A DNA stretch of 64,000 bases from Rhodoplanes serenus (GTDB lineage: Bacteria; Pseudomonadota; Alphaproteobacteria; Rhizobiales; Xanthobacteraceae): assembly GCA_009720755.1 (NCBI GenBank), contig WNKV01000003.1:1-64000 (forward strand), in the 5' to 3' direction. Of the stretch, positions 54,315 to 62,595 are shown piece after piece. The first letter of the stretch is position 1; the number at the start of each line of letters is the position of its first letter. A program made the position numbers and the translations under genes. The notes under the pieces were generated by a model. That model worked only from the letters and a program-made list of their open reading frames with translations. It had not been told where the DNA came from and searched no databases.

Positions 54315-55234
54315 AGACCGGCATCGCTGGCGGCGTCGCCGCCGTCGTCGTCCTGCTCCTGGCCGTGCTGGGCTACGCCTCAATCTTCACCGTCTACCAG
54401 ACCCAGCAGGCCCTGGTGGTCCGCCTCGGCGATCCGCGCCGGATCGTCACCCAGCCGGGACTGCACTTCAAGGTGCCGCTGATCGACAATGTCATCTATG
54501 TCGACAAACGCATCCTCGACCTGGAGAACCCGGCCCAGGAGGTGATCGCCTCCGACTCCAAGCGGCTCGTGGTCGATGCCTTCGCGCGCTACAAGGTCGT
54601 CGATCCGCTGCGCTTCTATCAGACGGTCGGCTCGGTCGACGGCGCCAACTCGCGCCTCGCCACCCTGCTGAACTCGGCGCTGCGCCGGGTGCTCGGCGAA
54701 TCGACGCTGACCAACGTGGTGCGTGACGAGCGCACCCAGATGATGGCACGGGTGCGTGAGCAGCTCGATCGCGAGGCGCACGCCTTCGGCATCAACGTGG
54801 TCGATGTCCGCATCCGTCGCGCCGACCTGCCGGAGCAGAACAGCCAGGCCGTCTACCAGCGCATGCAGACCGAGCGCCAGCGCGAGGCGGCCGAGTTCCG
54901 CGCCCAGGGCAGCCAGCGCGGCCAGGAGATCCGCGCCCGCGCCGACCGCGAGGTGACGGTGCTGGTGGCGGAGGCGACCTCCAAGGCCGAGCAGACCCGC
55001 GGTGAGGGCGACGCCGAGCGTAACCGCATCTTCGCGGAAGCCTTCGGCAAGGACCCCGACTTCTTCACCTTCTATCGCTCGATGCAGGCCTACGAGGCCG
55101 GCATGAAGCCGAGCGACACGCGCTTCCTGCTGCGGCCGGATTCGGAGTTCTTCCGGTACTTCGCTAATCCGAGCGGCCGTCCCCCGGCCCAGGCGGCGGC
55201 CCCGGCGGCACCGGCTCCCGCGACGGCCCGCTGA
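54311..55234 (+). CDS. hflC: FtsH modulator HflC
   Basis: 307 residues. An N-terminal helix (VAAVVVLLLAVLGYASIFTV) precedes the SPFH domain (YQTQQALVVRLGDPRRIVTQPGLHFKVPLIDNV ... VRIRRADLPEQNSQAVYQRMQTERQREA). It has the family coiled coil and an Ala/Pro-rich tail. It is coupled to hflK; the pair is followed by DUF2065 and degP, the standard alphaproteobacterial membrane-quality-control cluster. Confidence 0.96.
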   Translation: MKTGIAGGVAAVVVLLLAVLGYASIFTVYQTQQALVVRLGDPRRIVTQPGLHFKVPLIDNVIYVDKRILDLENPAQEVIASDSKRLVVDAFARYKVVDPLRFYQTVGSVDGANSRLATLLNSALRRVLGESTLTNVVRDERTQMMARVREQLDREAHAFGINVVDVRIRRADLPEQNSQAVYQRMQTERQREAAEFRAQGSQRGQEIRARADREVTVLVAEATSKAEQTRGEGDAERNRIFAEAFGKDPDFFTFYRSMQAYEAGMKPSDTRFLLRPDSEFFRYFANPSGRPPAQAAAPAAPAPATAR

Positions 55235-55245
55235 AGCGGCGGGCA

Positions 55246-55288
55246 CACCCCCCGAGCGCGCGCCCCGAGAGGGCGCGCCGAGGGGGTG
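55246..55288 (+). other. Long hairpin after hflC
   Basis: CACCCCC (55246-55252) pairs with GGGGGTG (55282-55288), and inside them GCGCGCCC with GGGCGCGC around CGAGA. There is no T-run, so it could be a weak terminator or an mRNA-stabilising structure between hflKC and DUF2065. Confidence 0.5.
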
Positions 55289-55434
55289 ATCAGCTCCGAC
55301 ACCGCGGCGCTCGGGCGCCGCGGTGGAACCGCGGGTCGACGGGGAGGCGGGCGGCTGCTACGGACTGAGGTCGGCGCACGGTCTGTAGGGACGGGCCGAT
55401 TCGTCCCGAGTCGTCGAGCCCGACCCGGGGTCCG

Positions 55435-55503
55435 TGGCACTCGACTTTGGCATTCAATTCCTGGCACTCGACGACTGGCACCCGACTACTGGCACTCGAC
55501 TCC
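55435..55503 (+). repeat. Five near-tandem 14-base repeats upstream of DUF2065
   Basis: TGGCACTCGACT-type units start at 55435, 55448, 55462, 55476 and 55490 (units 3-5: TGGCACTCGACGAC, TGGCACCCGACTAC, TGGCACTCGACTCC). They end 30 bases before the DUF2065 start. The rest of the 298-base gap shows only the hflC hairpin. Confidence 0.7.
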
Positions 55504-55532
55504 TGATCCGTCCGGCCCGCAGGGCTTCTTCG

Positions 55533-55724
55533 ATGTCCGTGTTCCTCGTCGCGCTCGGCCTCGTGCTGGTGATCGAAGGGCTGGTGTTCGCCGCCTTCCC
55601 GGCGGCGTCCCGGCGTGCCGCCATGGTGATCCTGGAAACGCCCGAGCCGACGCTGCGCACCGTCGGGGTGATCGGTGCGGCCCTCGGGGTCGGCTTGATC
55701 TGGCTGCTCCGTCTATTATCTTGA
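55533..55724 (+). CDS. DUF2065 small membrane protein
   Basis: 63 residues with two hydrophobic helices: VFLVALGLVLVIEGLVFAAFP and RTVGVIGAALGVGLIWLLRLL. DUF2065 genes nearly always sit between hflC and degP/htrA, as here. The role is not established; association with the HflKC-FtsH complex is inferred from context. ATG 55533 gives the family start. Confidence 0.88.
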   Translation: MSVFLVALGLVLVIEGLVFAAFPAASRRAAMVILETPEPTLRTVGVIGAALGVGLIWLLRLLS

Positions 55725-55889
55725 ACGGCGACCGGCTCGGTCGGGACGACCACGGCGGAGCCGCCATTCCGCCCCAATCGGTTCGTAATCGCGCTTTCGG
55801 CTCTCGACGCCTGTCCCCGTGCAGCCGGCGCGCCCCGTCACGCCCGCTGTCCTGTGCCCTGTTCGTCCTCCGCAGGAGATCGCCAGCTC

Positions 55890-57413
55890 ATGGCCGGCCT
55901 TTCGTTCGAACGCATTCTCCGGGTTCCCCGCCCTCTCGTGGCGGCTGCGCTCGCGACGGCCCTTCTGGCCGCCCCGCCGGCCGTCGGGGACGGCCGCGCC
56001 GCCTCGCGCGGTCCCGACGCCATCGCCGACATCACCGAGAGGGTGATGGATGCGGTCGTCAACATCTCGACCTCGCAGACCGTCGAGGCGCACGGCAACG
56101 CGGTGCCCAACCTGCCGCCCGGCGCGCCCTTCGAGGAGTTCTTCGAGGAGTTCTTCAAGAACCGCCGCGGCCAGCAGGGCCAGCAAGGTCAGCAGGGCGA
56201 GCAGTCGCCGCGCGAGCGCGCCCCGCGGCGGGTCTCCTCGCTCGGCTCCGGCTTCGTCATCGATCCGTCCGGCATCGTCGTCACCAACAACCACGTCATC
56301 TCGGACGCCGACGAGGTGACGGTAATCTTCAACGACGGCTCCCGCCTCAAGGCGGAGGTGATCGGCCGCGACCAGAAGATCGACCTGGCGCTCCTGCGGG
56401 TGAAGTCCGACAAGCCGCTCAAGGCGGTGACGTTCGGCGACTCCGACAAGCTGCGGATCGGCGAGTGGGTGGTGGCGATCGGCAATCCCTACAGCCTGGG
56501 CGGCACCGTCACGGCCGGCATCGTCTCGGCCCGCAACCGCGACATCAACTCCGGCCCGTACGACAACTACATCCAGACCGACGCCGCCATCAATCGCGGC
56601 AACTCGGGCGGCCCGCTGTTCAATCTCGACGGCGAGGTGGTCGGCATCAACACGGCGATCTACTCGCCGTCCGGCGGCTCGATCGGCATTGGCTTCGCGG
56701 TGCCGTCCAAGACCGCGGTGCCGATCATCGACCAGCTCCGCCAGTTCGGCGAGACCCGCCGCGGCTGGCTCGGCGTGCGCATCCAGCAGATCACCGACGA
56801 CATCGCCGAGAACCTGAACATCAAGCCGGCGCGCGGCGCACTGGTCGCCGGCGTCGACGAGAAGGGGCCGGCCAAGCCCGCCGGCATCGAGCCCGGCGAC
56901 GTGATCGTCCGGTTCGACGGCAAGGACGTGAAGGAGATGCGCGACCTGCCGCGCATCGTCGCCGACACGCCGGTCGGCAAGGACGTCGAGGTGGTGATCC
57001 TCCGCAAGGGCAAGGAGGAGAACAAGACCGTCAAGCTCGGCCGGCTCGAGGACGGCGAGAAGCAGGCGGCGGTGAGCCCGCGCCGTGGTGGCGCCCCGGA
57101 GGACAAGTCGGCGGTTCAGCAGACCCTCGGCCTCAACCTCGCCAACCTCTCGGACGATCTGCGCAAGCGCTACAAGATCAAGGACACCGTCAAGGGCGTG
57201 GTGATCACCGGCGTCGACTCGAAGTCGGCCGCGGCCGAGAAGCGGCTCAATGCCGGCGACGTCATCGTCGAGGTGTCGCAGGAGCCGGTGGCGAGCGCGA
57301 GCGATGTGCAGAAGCGCGTCGATCAGCTCAAGAAGGAGAACCGCAAGTCGGCGCTCCTGCTGGTCTCCAGCGCCGACGGCGATCTGCGCTTCGTGGCGCT
57401 GTCACTTCAGTAG
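55890..57413 (+). CDS. degP: DegP/Do-family periplasmic serine protease
   Basis: 507 residues, an ATP-independent protease and chaperone for misfolded periplasmic proteins. A signal peptide (about residues 1-35, ending LAAPPAVGDG) precedes a Gln-rich loop (GQQGQQGQQGEQ) and the trypsin-like domain with His135 (NNHVISDADE), Asp165 (IDLALLRVK) and Ser239 (RGNSGGPLF). Two PDZ domains follow (about 290-385 and 400-500; RGWLGVRIQQIT opens the first). ATG 55890 follows CAGGAGA and gives a proper signal peptide. It closes the hflK-hflC-DUF2065-degP cluster. Confidence 0.96.
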   Translation: MAGLSFERILRVPRPLVAAALATALLAAPPAVGDGRAASRGPDAIADITERVMDAVVNISTSQTVEAHGNAVPNLPPGAPFEEFFEEFFKNRRGQQGQQGQQGEQSPRERAPRRVSSLGSGFVIDPSGIVVTNNHVISDADEVTVIFNDGSRLKAEVIGRDQKIDLALLRVKSDKPLKAVTFGDSDKLRIGEWVVAIGNPYSLGGTVTAGIVSARNRDINSGPYDNYIQTDAAINRGNSGGPLFNLDGEVVGINTAIYSPSGGSIGIGFAVPSKTAVPIIDQLRQFGETRRGWLGVRIQQITDDIAENLNIKPARGALVAGVDEKGPAKPAGIEPGDVIVRFDGKDVKEMRDLPRIVADTPVGKDVEVVILRKGKEENKTVKLGRLEDGEKQAAVSPRRGGAPEDKSAVQQTLGLNLANLSDDLRKRYKIKDTVKGVVITGVDSKSAAAEKRLNAGDVIVEVSQEPVASASDVQKRVDQLKKENRKSALLLVSSADGDLRFVALSLQ

Positions 57414-57446
57414 CGGGGTCGCAACTCGCAGCATCGAGATGTTTCG

Positions 57447-57470
57447 ACGGCCGGGGCTCGCCCCGGCCGT
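57447..57470 (+). terminator. Probable terminator after degP
   Basis: ACGGCCGGGG, loop CTCG, CCCCGGCCGT, 33 bases past the stop. The following TCTGCATT is only weakly T-rich. Confidence 0.6.
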
Positions 57471-57571
57471 TCTGCATTCGGAGGGCGGAGAGCCGTCGCG
57501 TTGTCCGGCAACGGGGAAGCCGGTTGTCCGTTGGAAGCGCGACGAAATAACAGCGATTGCCGCTGATTCTG

Positions 57572-57850
57572 ACTCGTCATGCCCGGCCTTGTGCCGGGCA
57601 TCCACGTCTTTAGGCCGAGCAGCAACAAAGACGTGGATGGCCGGGACAAGCCCGGCCATGACCGAGGATGCAGTCCGAGAGTGCTGCCGTTGGCATCAGT
57701 TTGCCGTCGTTCCGGGGCGCGGGCGAAGCCGCGAACCCGGAACCCAGCGAAACACGTCATCCGCGGCAAACTTTTGACTCTCGGCTGGATTCCGGACAGC
57801 CGCTTCGCGGCTTCCGGAATGACCCCCGAGTGGATCAGCCGGATCACGAA
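57572..57850. repeat. Double dispersed repeat, type A, after degP
   Basis: First module: CGTCATGCCCGGCCTTGTGC, CGGGCATCCACGTCTTTAGG, and its inverted partner AAAGACGTGGATGGCCGGG. Second module: CCGTCGTTCCGGGGCGCGGG, CGCGAACCCGGAACCCAGCG, CTCTCGGCTGGATTCCGGAC, TGGATCAGCCGGATCAC. It lies between convergent degP and the YhfZ-like gene. Shared parts also occur at 21290-21525. Confidence 0.75.
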
Positions 57851-58864
57851 TCAGACCGTCCAGGTCGGGTCGAGCAGCTCCGGGCTGTCGTCCGGAAGCG
57901 AGGTGAGGCGGGTCTGCGCCTCGGCGACCCGATCGAGATCGAGGCGGTCCAGCACAGCCCGCAGCTCGGGCCGGCGCTCGGACATGATCAGCACGGCCGC
58001 CGACGAGCGGGCGAGCAGCGCGAGAGCGGCGGGGCGCTCCAGCGGCCGCTGGTGAAGACCGGCGAGTCGCGGCGGAATCAGCGTCTGCATGGCGTGCCAG
58101 ACGCCGGCATCGACGCGCCCTTCGAGGATCGCCACCGGCACTCTCGGAAAGCTGACCTCCACATAGGTGAAGCCGTCGTCGAGCGGGAACTCGCATTCGG
58201 TCAGGCGGGCCTGGTCCCACGAGGCGGGATCGATGGCGACGCGCAGCGGCTGCCCGGGCGTGACCGGGTCCGCGGCCCGCCGCAGGACCAGCATGGTGTC
58301 GCGCGCGTAATAGCTGTGCTCGGCGAGGCGGCGGGTCGGCCGAGCCGGGCCGCTCGTCGCCACCACCGCGTCGTGGAAGCCCGACGACACGGCAGTGATG
58401 TCGGCGTCGCCGGCATCGAGGCATCGGATGCGCTCGGCGGCTCCGGCACTGTGGTGGATGCGGGACGGCACGCCGAGCCGAGTGAACTCGCTGGACAGGA
58501 CGCCGAGCAGGGCGCGCACCTCGAACGGACCACGCGGAGGAAGCAGCACGCGGACCGGGTCGATGTCGGCGATGTGCCAGAGCCGTTCGATCCGCATGTC
58601 GGCGATGTGGCGTCCCAGATGCCCACGCGAGGTGAGCACCAGGGCGCCGGTGCCGGTCAGAAGCTCGATGGCCCGCTGCACCGTGCCGGCGCCGACCTGA
58701 AAGCGGTTCTGGTAGTGCGAGCCGATCGGCAGGCGGGCGCCGACACCCGCCGCCAGCGCATCGACCGCCATCGCGTGAATCACGTCGCTCGTGGCGCGTT
58801 GCAGCTCCGCGGTCGCGAGACGAAGCGGCAAGACACGCTGCGGTACGGGGCTGCTTCCTTCCAT
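57851..58864 (-). CDS. YhfZ-like regulator: GntR-type helix-turn-helix plus ligand-binding domain
   Basis: 337 residues. The N-terminal 90 residues hold a winged-helix pattern (GVGARLPIGSHYQNRFQVGAGTVQRAIELLTGTGALVLTSRGHLGRHI) as in YhfZ and GntR regulators. The rest resembles a periplasmic-binding-protein-like sensor of the YhfZ type (EFTRLGVPSRIHHSAGAAER ... FPLDDGFTYVEVSF ... AGVWHAMQTLIPPRL). It is the last gene on the strand of the acid-sugar operon and probably regulates it. A perfect palindrome lies just upstream at 58906-58920. Confidence 0.78.
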   Translation of the reverse strand: MEGSSPVPQRVLPLRLATAELQRATSDVIHAMAVDALAAGVGARLPIGSHYQNRFQVGAGTVQRAIELLTGTGALVLTSRGHLGRHIADMRIERLWHIADIDPVRVLLPPRGPFEVRALLGVLSSEFTRLGVPSRIHHSAGAAERIRCLDAGDADITAVSSGFHDAVVATSGPARPTRRLAEHSYYARDTMLVLRRAADPVTPGQPLRVAIDPASWDQARLTECEFPLDDGFTYVEVSFPRVPVAILEGRVDAGVWHAMQTLIPPRLAGLHQRPLERPAALALLARSSAAVLIMSERRPELRAVLDRLDLDRVAEAQTRLTSLPDDSPELLDPTWTV

Positions 58865-58905
58865 GACCTCAGAGTATCAGACGTCGTCGGGCCGGCGAAG
58901 CCACC

Positions 58906-58920
58906 GGAACGTCACGTTCC
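58906..58920. promoter_or_regulatory. Candidate operator of the YhfZ-like regulator
   Basis: GGAACGTCACGTTCC is a perfect palindrome around a central C. It lies in the 161-base gap between the PdxA-like gene and the regulator, 42 bases before the regulator's ATG. Confidence 0.4.
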
Positions 58921-59025
58921 GCTGGTTCGGCCGCGGTCGCCGGCCGGCGCTCCGGGCTGCTGCGGCCGTCATCCGCCCGGACCGTCGCGACGGCGCGAAC
59001 CGGGCGGCGACGTCGGCCGAGGCGA

Positions 59026-60012
59026 TCAGGAGTTCGCCTCGGCGCTCTCGGCAGCGCGGAGAAGGGTGCGGACCATGTTCTCCGGGCTGGCGATGCCCTT
59101 GCCGGCGATGTCGAACGCGGTGCCGTGGTCGACCGAGAAGCGCAGGAAGGGCAGGCCGAGGGTGGTGCTGACGGTGCCGTGGAAATCCAGCGTCTTGCAG
59201 ATCGCCGCCGCCATGTCGTGGTAGAGCCCGAGAACCACGTCCCAGCGGCCCTGGCGGGCCTGGGAGAACACCGAGTCGGCCGGGATCGGCCCGTGGACGT
59301 CGATGCCGCGGCGGCGCGCCTCGGCGACTGCCGGTGCCAGGATCTCGTCGTCTTCGGTTCCGAACAAGCCGCCTTCGCCACAATGGGGATTGAGGCCCTG
59401 CACGGCGATCTTCGGCGCCCTCAGGCCGATCATCGGAGCAACCGACATGAAGCGCTCCAGTGTCGTCACCACGAGGTCCTGATCGATGCGGGCGATGGCG
59501 TCGCGCAGCGAGAGGTGGCGGGTCAGGTAGAGCACCCGCAGGTCGGCGACCGTGAACAGGGTCAGCGACCACGGTGCGCCGGTCATCTCGGCCAGCATCT
59601 CGGTGTGGCCGGTGTGGCCGAGCCCGGCGAGCTGCATGGCGACCTTGTTGATCGGGGCGGTGACCAGAGACGCGATGGCGCCGGAGCGGGCGAGGGCGAC
59701 GCCTTCCGCGATGTACGCATAGGCGGCGCGTCCACCTTCGGCGGAGGCGACCCCGAAGGCGAGGTCGGCCGGCACGCCCGGCACGTCGCGGACCCGGATG
59801 GCGTCCGGCGGCGCGGCTGCGTCGGTTTCGTCGGCGAGAGTCACGGAGAGGCCGAGGGCGGCGATCGTGTGGTCGAGATTGGCGCGGCTGCCGATCACCA
59901 GCGGGGTGCAGCGGGCGCGGACCTCGGGATGCGCGGCGGCCGCCAGCACGATCTCCGGGCCGATGCCGGACGGATCGCCGACCGTGATGCCGATCACCGG
60001 GAGCTCAGTCAT
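59026..60012 (-). CDS. PdxA2-type 4-phospho-acid dehydrogenase
   Basis: 328 residues of the PdxA fold: VIGITVGDPSGIGPEIVL, LVTAPINKVAMQ, the metal histidines in GHTGHTEMLAE, VQGLNPHCGEGGLFG and GLYHDMAAAI, and SVDHGTAFDIAGKG. Classical PdxA acts in pyridoxal phosphate synthesis. Next to a DUF1537 kinase, PdxA2 proteins instead oxidise D-threonate- or D-erythronate-4-phosphate and decarboxylate the product to dihydroxyacetone phosphate. The YHDM variant in place of YHDQ fits PdxA2. Its start overlaps the kinase stop by 8 bases (60005-60012). Confidence 0.88.
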   Translation of the reverse strand: MTELPVIGITVGDPSGIGPEIVLAAAAHPEVRARCTPLVIGSRANLDHTIAALGLSVTLADETDAAAPPDAIRVRDVPGVPADLAFGVASAEGGRAAYAYIAEGVALARSGAIASLVTAPINKVAMQLAGLGHTGHTEMLAEMTGAPWSLTLFTVADLRVLYLTRHLSLRDAIARIDQDLVVTTLERFMSVAPMIGLRAPKIAVQGLNPHCGEGGLFGTEDDEILAPAVAEARRRGIDVHGPIPADSVFSQARQGRWDVVLGLYHDMAAAICKTLDFHGTVSTTLGLPFLRFSVDHGTAFDIAGKGIASPENMVRTLLRAAESAEANS

Positions 60013-61225
60013 GTGTCGTCCTTTCGGGGATTGAGGCGGGAGTGGACGCGGCGCCGTCCAGGGCGTGGAACAGGCCCGCGATCTGGAACAGGCGGTTCGC
60101 GCCACCCTGTGATCCGGACTGGATGACGGCCCGCAGGCCGTCGTGGTCGCCGCCCTCGAAGCGGACGAGCGGTGTCGCCGGCCAGGGCTGGGCCAGCACG
60201 TCGAGACGGCGCGGTGCGAGCATTCGGAACAGATGGGAGGCGAGCTCCCCGCCCATCAGGGTGAGGCCGACCGGCCGCATCGCCTCGAGAATCCCGGTCA
60301 CCATCACGGCCATGTCATGGGCATGACGTTCGTCGACCACGTCGGGCGTGAAACCCGGCATCGTGGTCGCGATGGCGACGTCGCGGCCGTCGTCGAGAGC
60401 GGCGAGCGCCCGCGCGCGCACGGCGTCGTGGTCCGGGCCGAGGGCCAGGAGGGTCTTGTCGGGGTCCTGGGCAAAGGCGGCGAGCTGGGCGGTGGTGGCT
60501 GGACGATAACTGCTCGCCGCGATCAGGACGCCACGGCGCCGCCGGGGGCGGGTGGCGGCCACCCAGGCGCCGAGCAGCCCGAAGCTGCCGATCAGGCCGG
60601 CCCGCAGACCTTGCCGATGAGCCGCCGCGACCGCCGATGCGACGAGGTCGAGGTCGCCCTCGGTCACGCCGTCGGTCGACAGCGAGCGGCCGGCGCGGAG
60701 CGCCGTCGTCAGCCGCTCCGGGAAGTCGGGCGCCCGCACCTGGAGCAGGTCGGCATGCACGCCCGCCACCAGGGTGGCAGGCGTGACCCGGCACTGGTCG
60801 GTCCCGCCATCGCACACCGCGAGGGCGCGGTCGCGAACGTACTGGATGCCGCCCTGGGTGGTGATGTCGAAGGCCGGGGCCGCCACTGCGGCGACCACGG
60901 GTCCGTCCAGGGACGCGGTCCAGGCCGCGATCTCGGCCGCCACCGGACCGCGGAGGAGACTGTCCACGCGCTTGTAGAAGACCGGCTGGCCGGCGGCGAA
61001 GCGGTCCTGGAGGGCCGCCATCGTGATGGTGATCCGGTCGGCGGCGGTGCGGTCGTCGACGAGCCGGGTGGCGGTGTCGACGACGAGCACGTCCGCATCG
61101 GTCCGATCGGGCAGGTCCTCCCATCGAACCACCTGGGCTCTCAATCCGAACCCGGCAGTCTCGGCAGCCGCCGCGACCGCCCCGGTGAGATCATCGCTGA
61201 GAGCAACGATCGGATGGCGGGTCAC
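60005..61225 (-). CDS. Four-carbon acid sugar kinase (DUF1537 family)
   Basis: 406 residues. The N-terminal sugar-binding domain starts PIVALSDDLTGAVAAAAETAGF and has FYKRVDSLLRGPVAAEIAAW. The C-terminal nucleotide-binding domain has VGLTLMGGELASHLF (GG-E-A loop). Characterised relatives (DtnK, DenK/OtnK) phosphorylate D-threonate or D-erythronate at C4. It is coupled to the MHS transporter gene by ATGA (61222-61225) and to the PdxA2-like gene by an 8-base overlap. Confidence 0.9.
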   Translation of the reverse strand: MTRHPIVALSDDLTGAVAAAAETAGFGLRAQVVRWEDLPDRTDADVLVVDTATRLVDDRTAADRITITMAALQDRFAAGQPVFYKRVDSLLRGPVAAEIAAWTASLDGPVVAAVAAPAFDITTQGGIQYVRDRALAVCDGGTDQCRVTPATLVAGVHADLLQVRAPDFPERLTTALRAGRSLSTDGVTEGDLDLVASAVAAAHRQGLRAGLIGSFGLLGAWVAATRPRRRRGVLIAASSYRPATTAQLAAFAQDPDKTLLALGPDHDAVRARALAALDDGRDVAIATTMPGFTPDVVDERHAHDMAVMVTGILEAMRPVGLTLMGGELASHLFRMLAPRRLDVLAQPWPATPLVRFEGGDHDGLRAVIQSGSQGGANRLFQIAGLFHALDGAASTPASIPERTTHD

Positions 61226-62562
61226 GTCGAAGAGACCTCGTCATGGTCGCGCCGCTTCTCACGATACATCAGCAGGGCCACCGTGGTGATGACGCACATC
61301 GCGATGACGTACAGTGAAATCGGCCAGGATTGACCGGGAAATGCCGCGAGCAGGGCGGTAGCGATGAACGGAGCGAGCCCGCCGGCGACGATCGCGGTGG
61401 TCTCCCGCGCCAGCGCGATGCCGGTGAAGCGGAAGCGCGGGTCGAACAGGTCGGTCAGCAATGGTCCCTGCGAGGCGAACATCGCCTGGTAGAACACCGA
61501 GAGCATGAGCACGAGGGCCAGCGCGATCAAGGTCGGATCGAGCGTGTCGATGATGCCGAAGAACGGGAACGTGAACAGGCCGATGCCGACCGAGCCGATC
61601 ATGTAGACCGCCTTGCGGCCGATCCTGTCGCTGGCCCAGCCCCACAGCGGAATGGTGAGCAGCGACACCGTGGTGGCGATCAGCACGCCGTTGAGTCCGG
61701 CGCTGCGGGAGAGGCCGTGCTGGACCAGATAAGTGAGAATCCAGGCCTGGAAGATGTAGGCGGTGGAGTTCTCCGCCATGCGGATGCCGAAGGCGATGAA
61801 GAACGGCTTCCTGGCGTGGGTGAACAGCTCGGTGATCGGCGCCTTGACGATCTCCTTCTTCTTTTGCAGCGCGAGGAACACCGGGCTTTCGCTGACCCGC
61901 AGCCGGATCGCCAGCGCCGCCCCTATCAGCAGGATGCTGAGCAGGAAGGGAACACGCCAGCCCCACGACTCGAACTCGGCGGCAGACAGGAGCGAGCCGG
62001 TCACCGCGAACGCGGCGGTCGCCAGCATGATGCCGAGCGACACGCCGAGCGCCGGCAGTGCCGCATAGATGCCGCGGCGCCCGGGAGGGGCGAACTCCGC
62101 CGACATCACCACGGACGCGCCGTACTCGGCACCGGCCGCGAGCCCCTGCACGACGCGACACAGCGTGAGCAGGATCGGGGCCGCGAGGCCGATCGAGAGG
62201 AACGAGGGCAGGAAGCCGATAGCTGTCGTGCTGACGCCCATCATCAGCAAGGTGATGACCAGCACCTTCTTGCGGCCGACGCGATCGCCGTAGCGGCCAA
62301 ACACGATGCCGCCGACCGGACGGGCCAGGAAGCCGACGAAGTACGACCCGAAGGCCGCGAGGGTTCCGGCCAGCGGGTCGAAGGAGGGGAAGAAGATCTT
62401 GTTGAAGATGAGCGCGGCGGCCTGGGCGTACAGGTAGAAATCGTACCACTCCAGAGCGGAGCCGAAGACCGCCGAGGCCAGGACCTTCATGCGCTCCCGC
62501 CGCGGCGCGACGTCCGCGGCAGATTCGGAATGGGGCAGTGCAGACGCCGTCGATGCCGACAT
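61222..62562 (-). CDS. MHS-family proton/metabolite symporter
   Basis: 446 residues, 12 membrane helices, major facilitator of the metabolite:H+ symporter type: GSALEWYDFYLYAQAAALIFNKIFFPS at the first helix, FGRYGDRVGRKKVLVITLLMMG (the loop 2-3 signature), and WGWRVPFLLSILLI. MHS members take up carboxylic acids such as citrate, shikimate or ketoglutarate. Given its operon it probably imports the acid substrate of the kinase. Confidence 0.92.
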   Translation of the reverse strand: MSASTASALPHSESAADVAPRRERMKVLASAVFGSALEWYDFYLYAQAAALIFNKIFFPSFDPLAGTLAAFGSYFVGFLARPVGGIVFGRYGDRVGRKKVLVITLLMMGVSTTAIGFLPSFLSIGLAAPILLTLCRVVQGLAAGAEYGASVVMSAEFAPPGRRGIYAALPALGVSLGIMLATAAFAVTGSLLSAAEFESWGWRVPFLLSILLIGAALAIRLRVSESPVFLALQKKKEIVKAPITELFTHARKPFFIAFGIRMAENSTAYIFQAWILTYLVQHGLSRSAGLNGVLIATTVSLLTIPLWGWASDRIGRKAVYMIGSVGIGLFTFPFFGIIDTLDPTLIALALVLMLSVFYQAMFASQGPLLTDLFDPRFRFTGIALARETTAIVAGGLAPFIATALLAAFPGQSWPISLYVIAMCVITTVALLMYREKRRDHDEVSST

Positions 62563-62595
62563 GATCGCCTCCTGTGGCTCGTGACAGACGAATCC

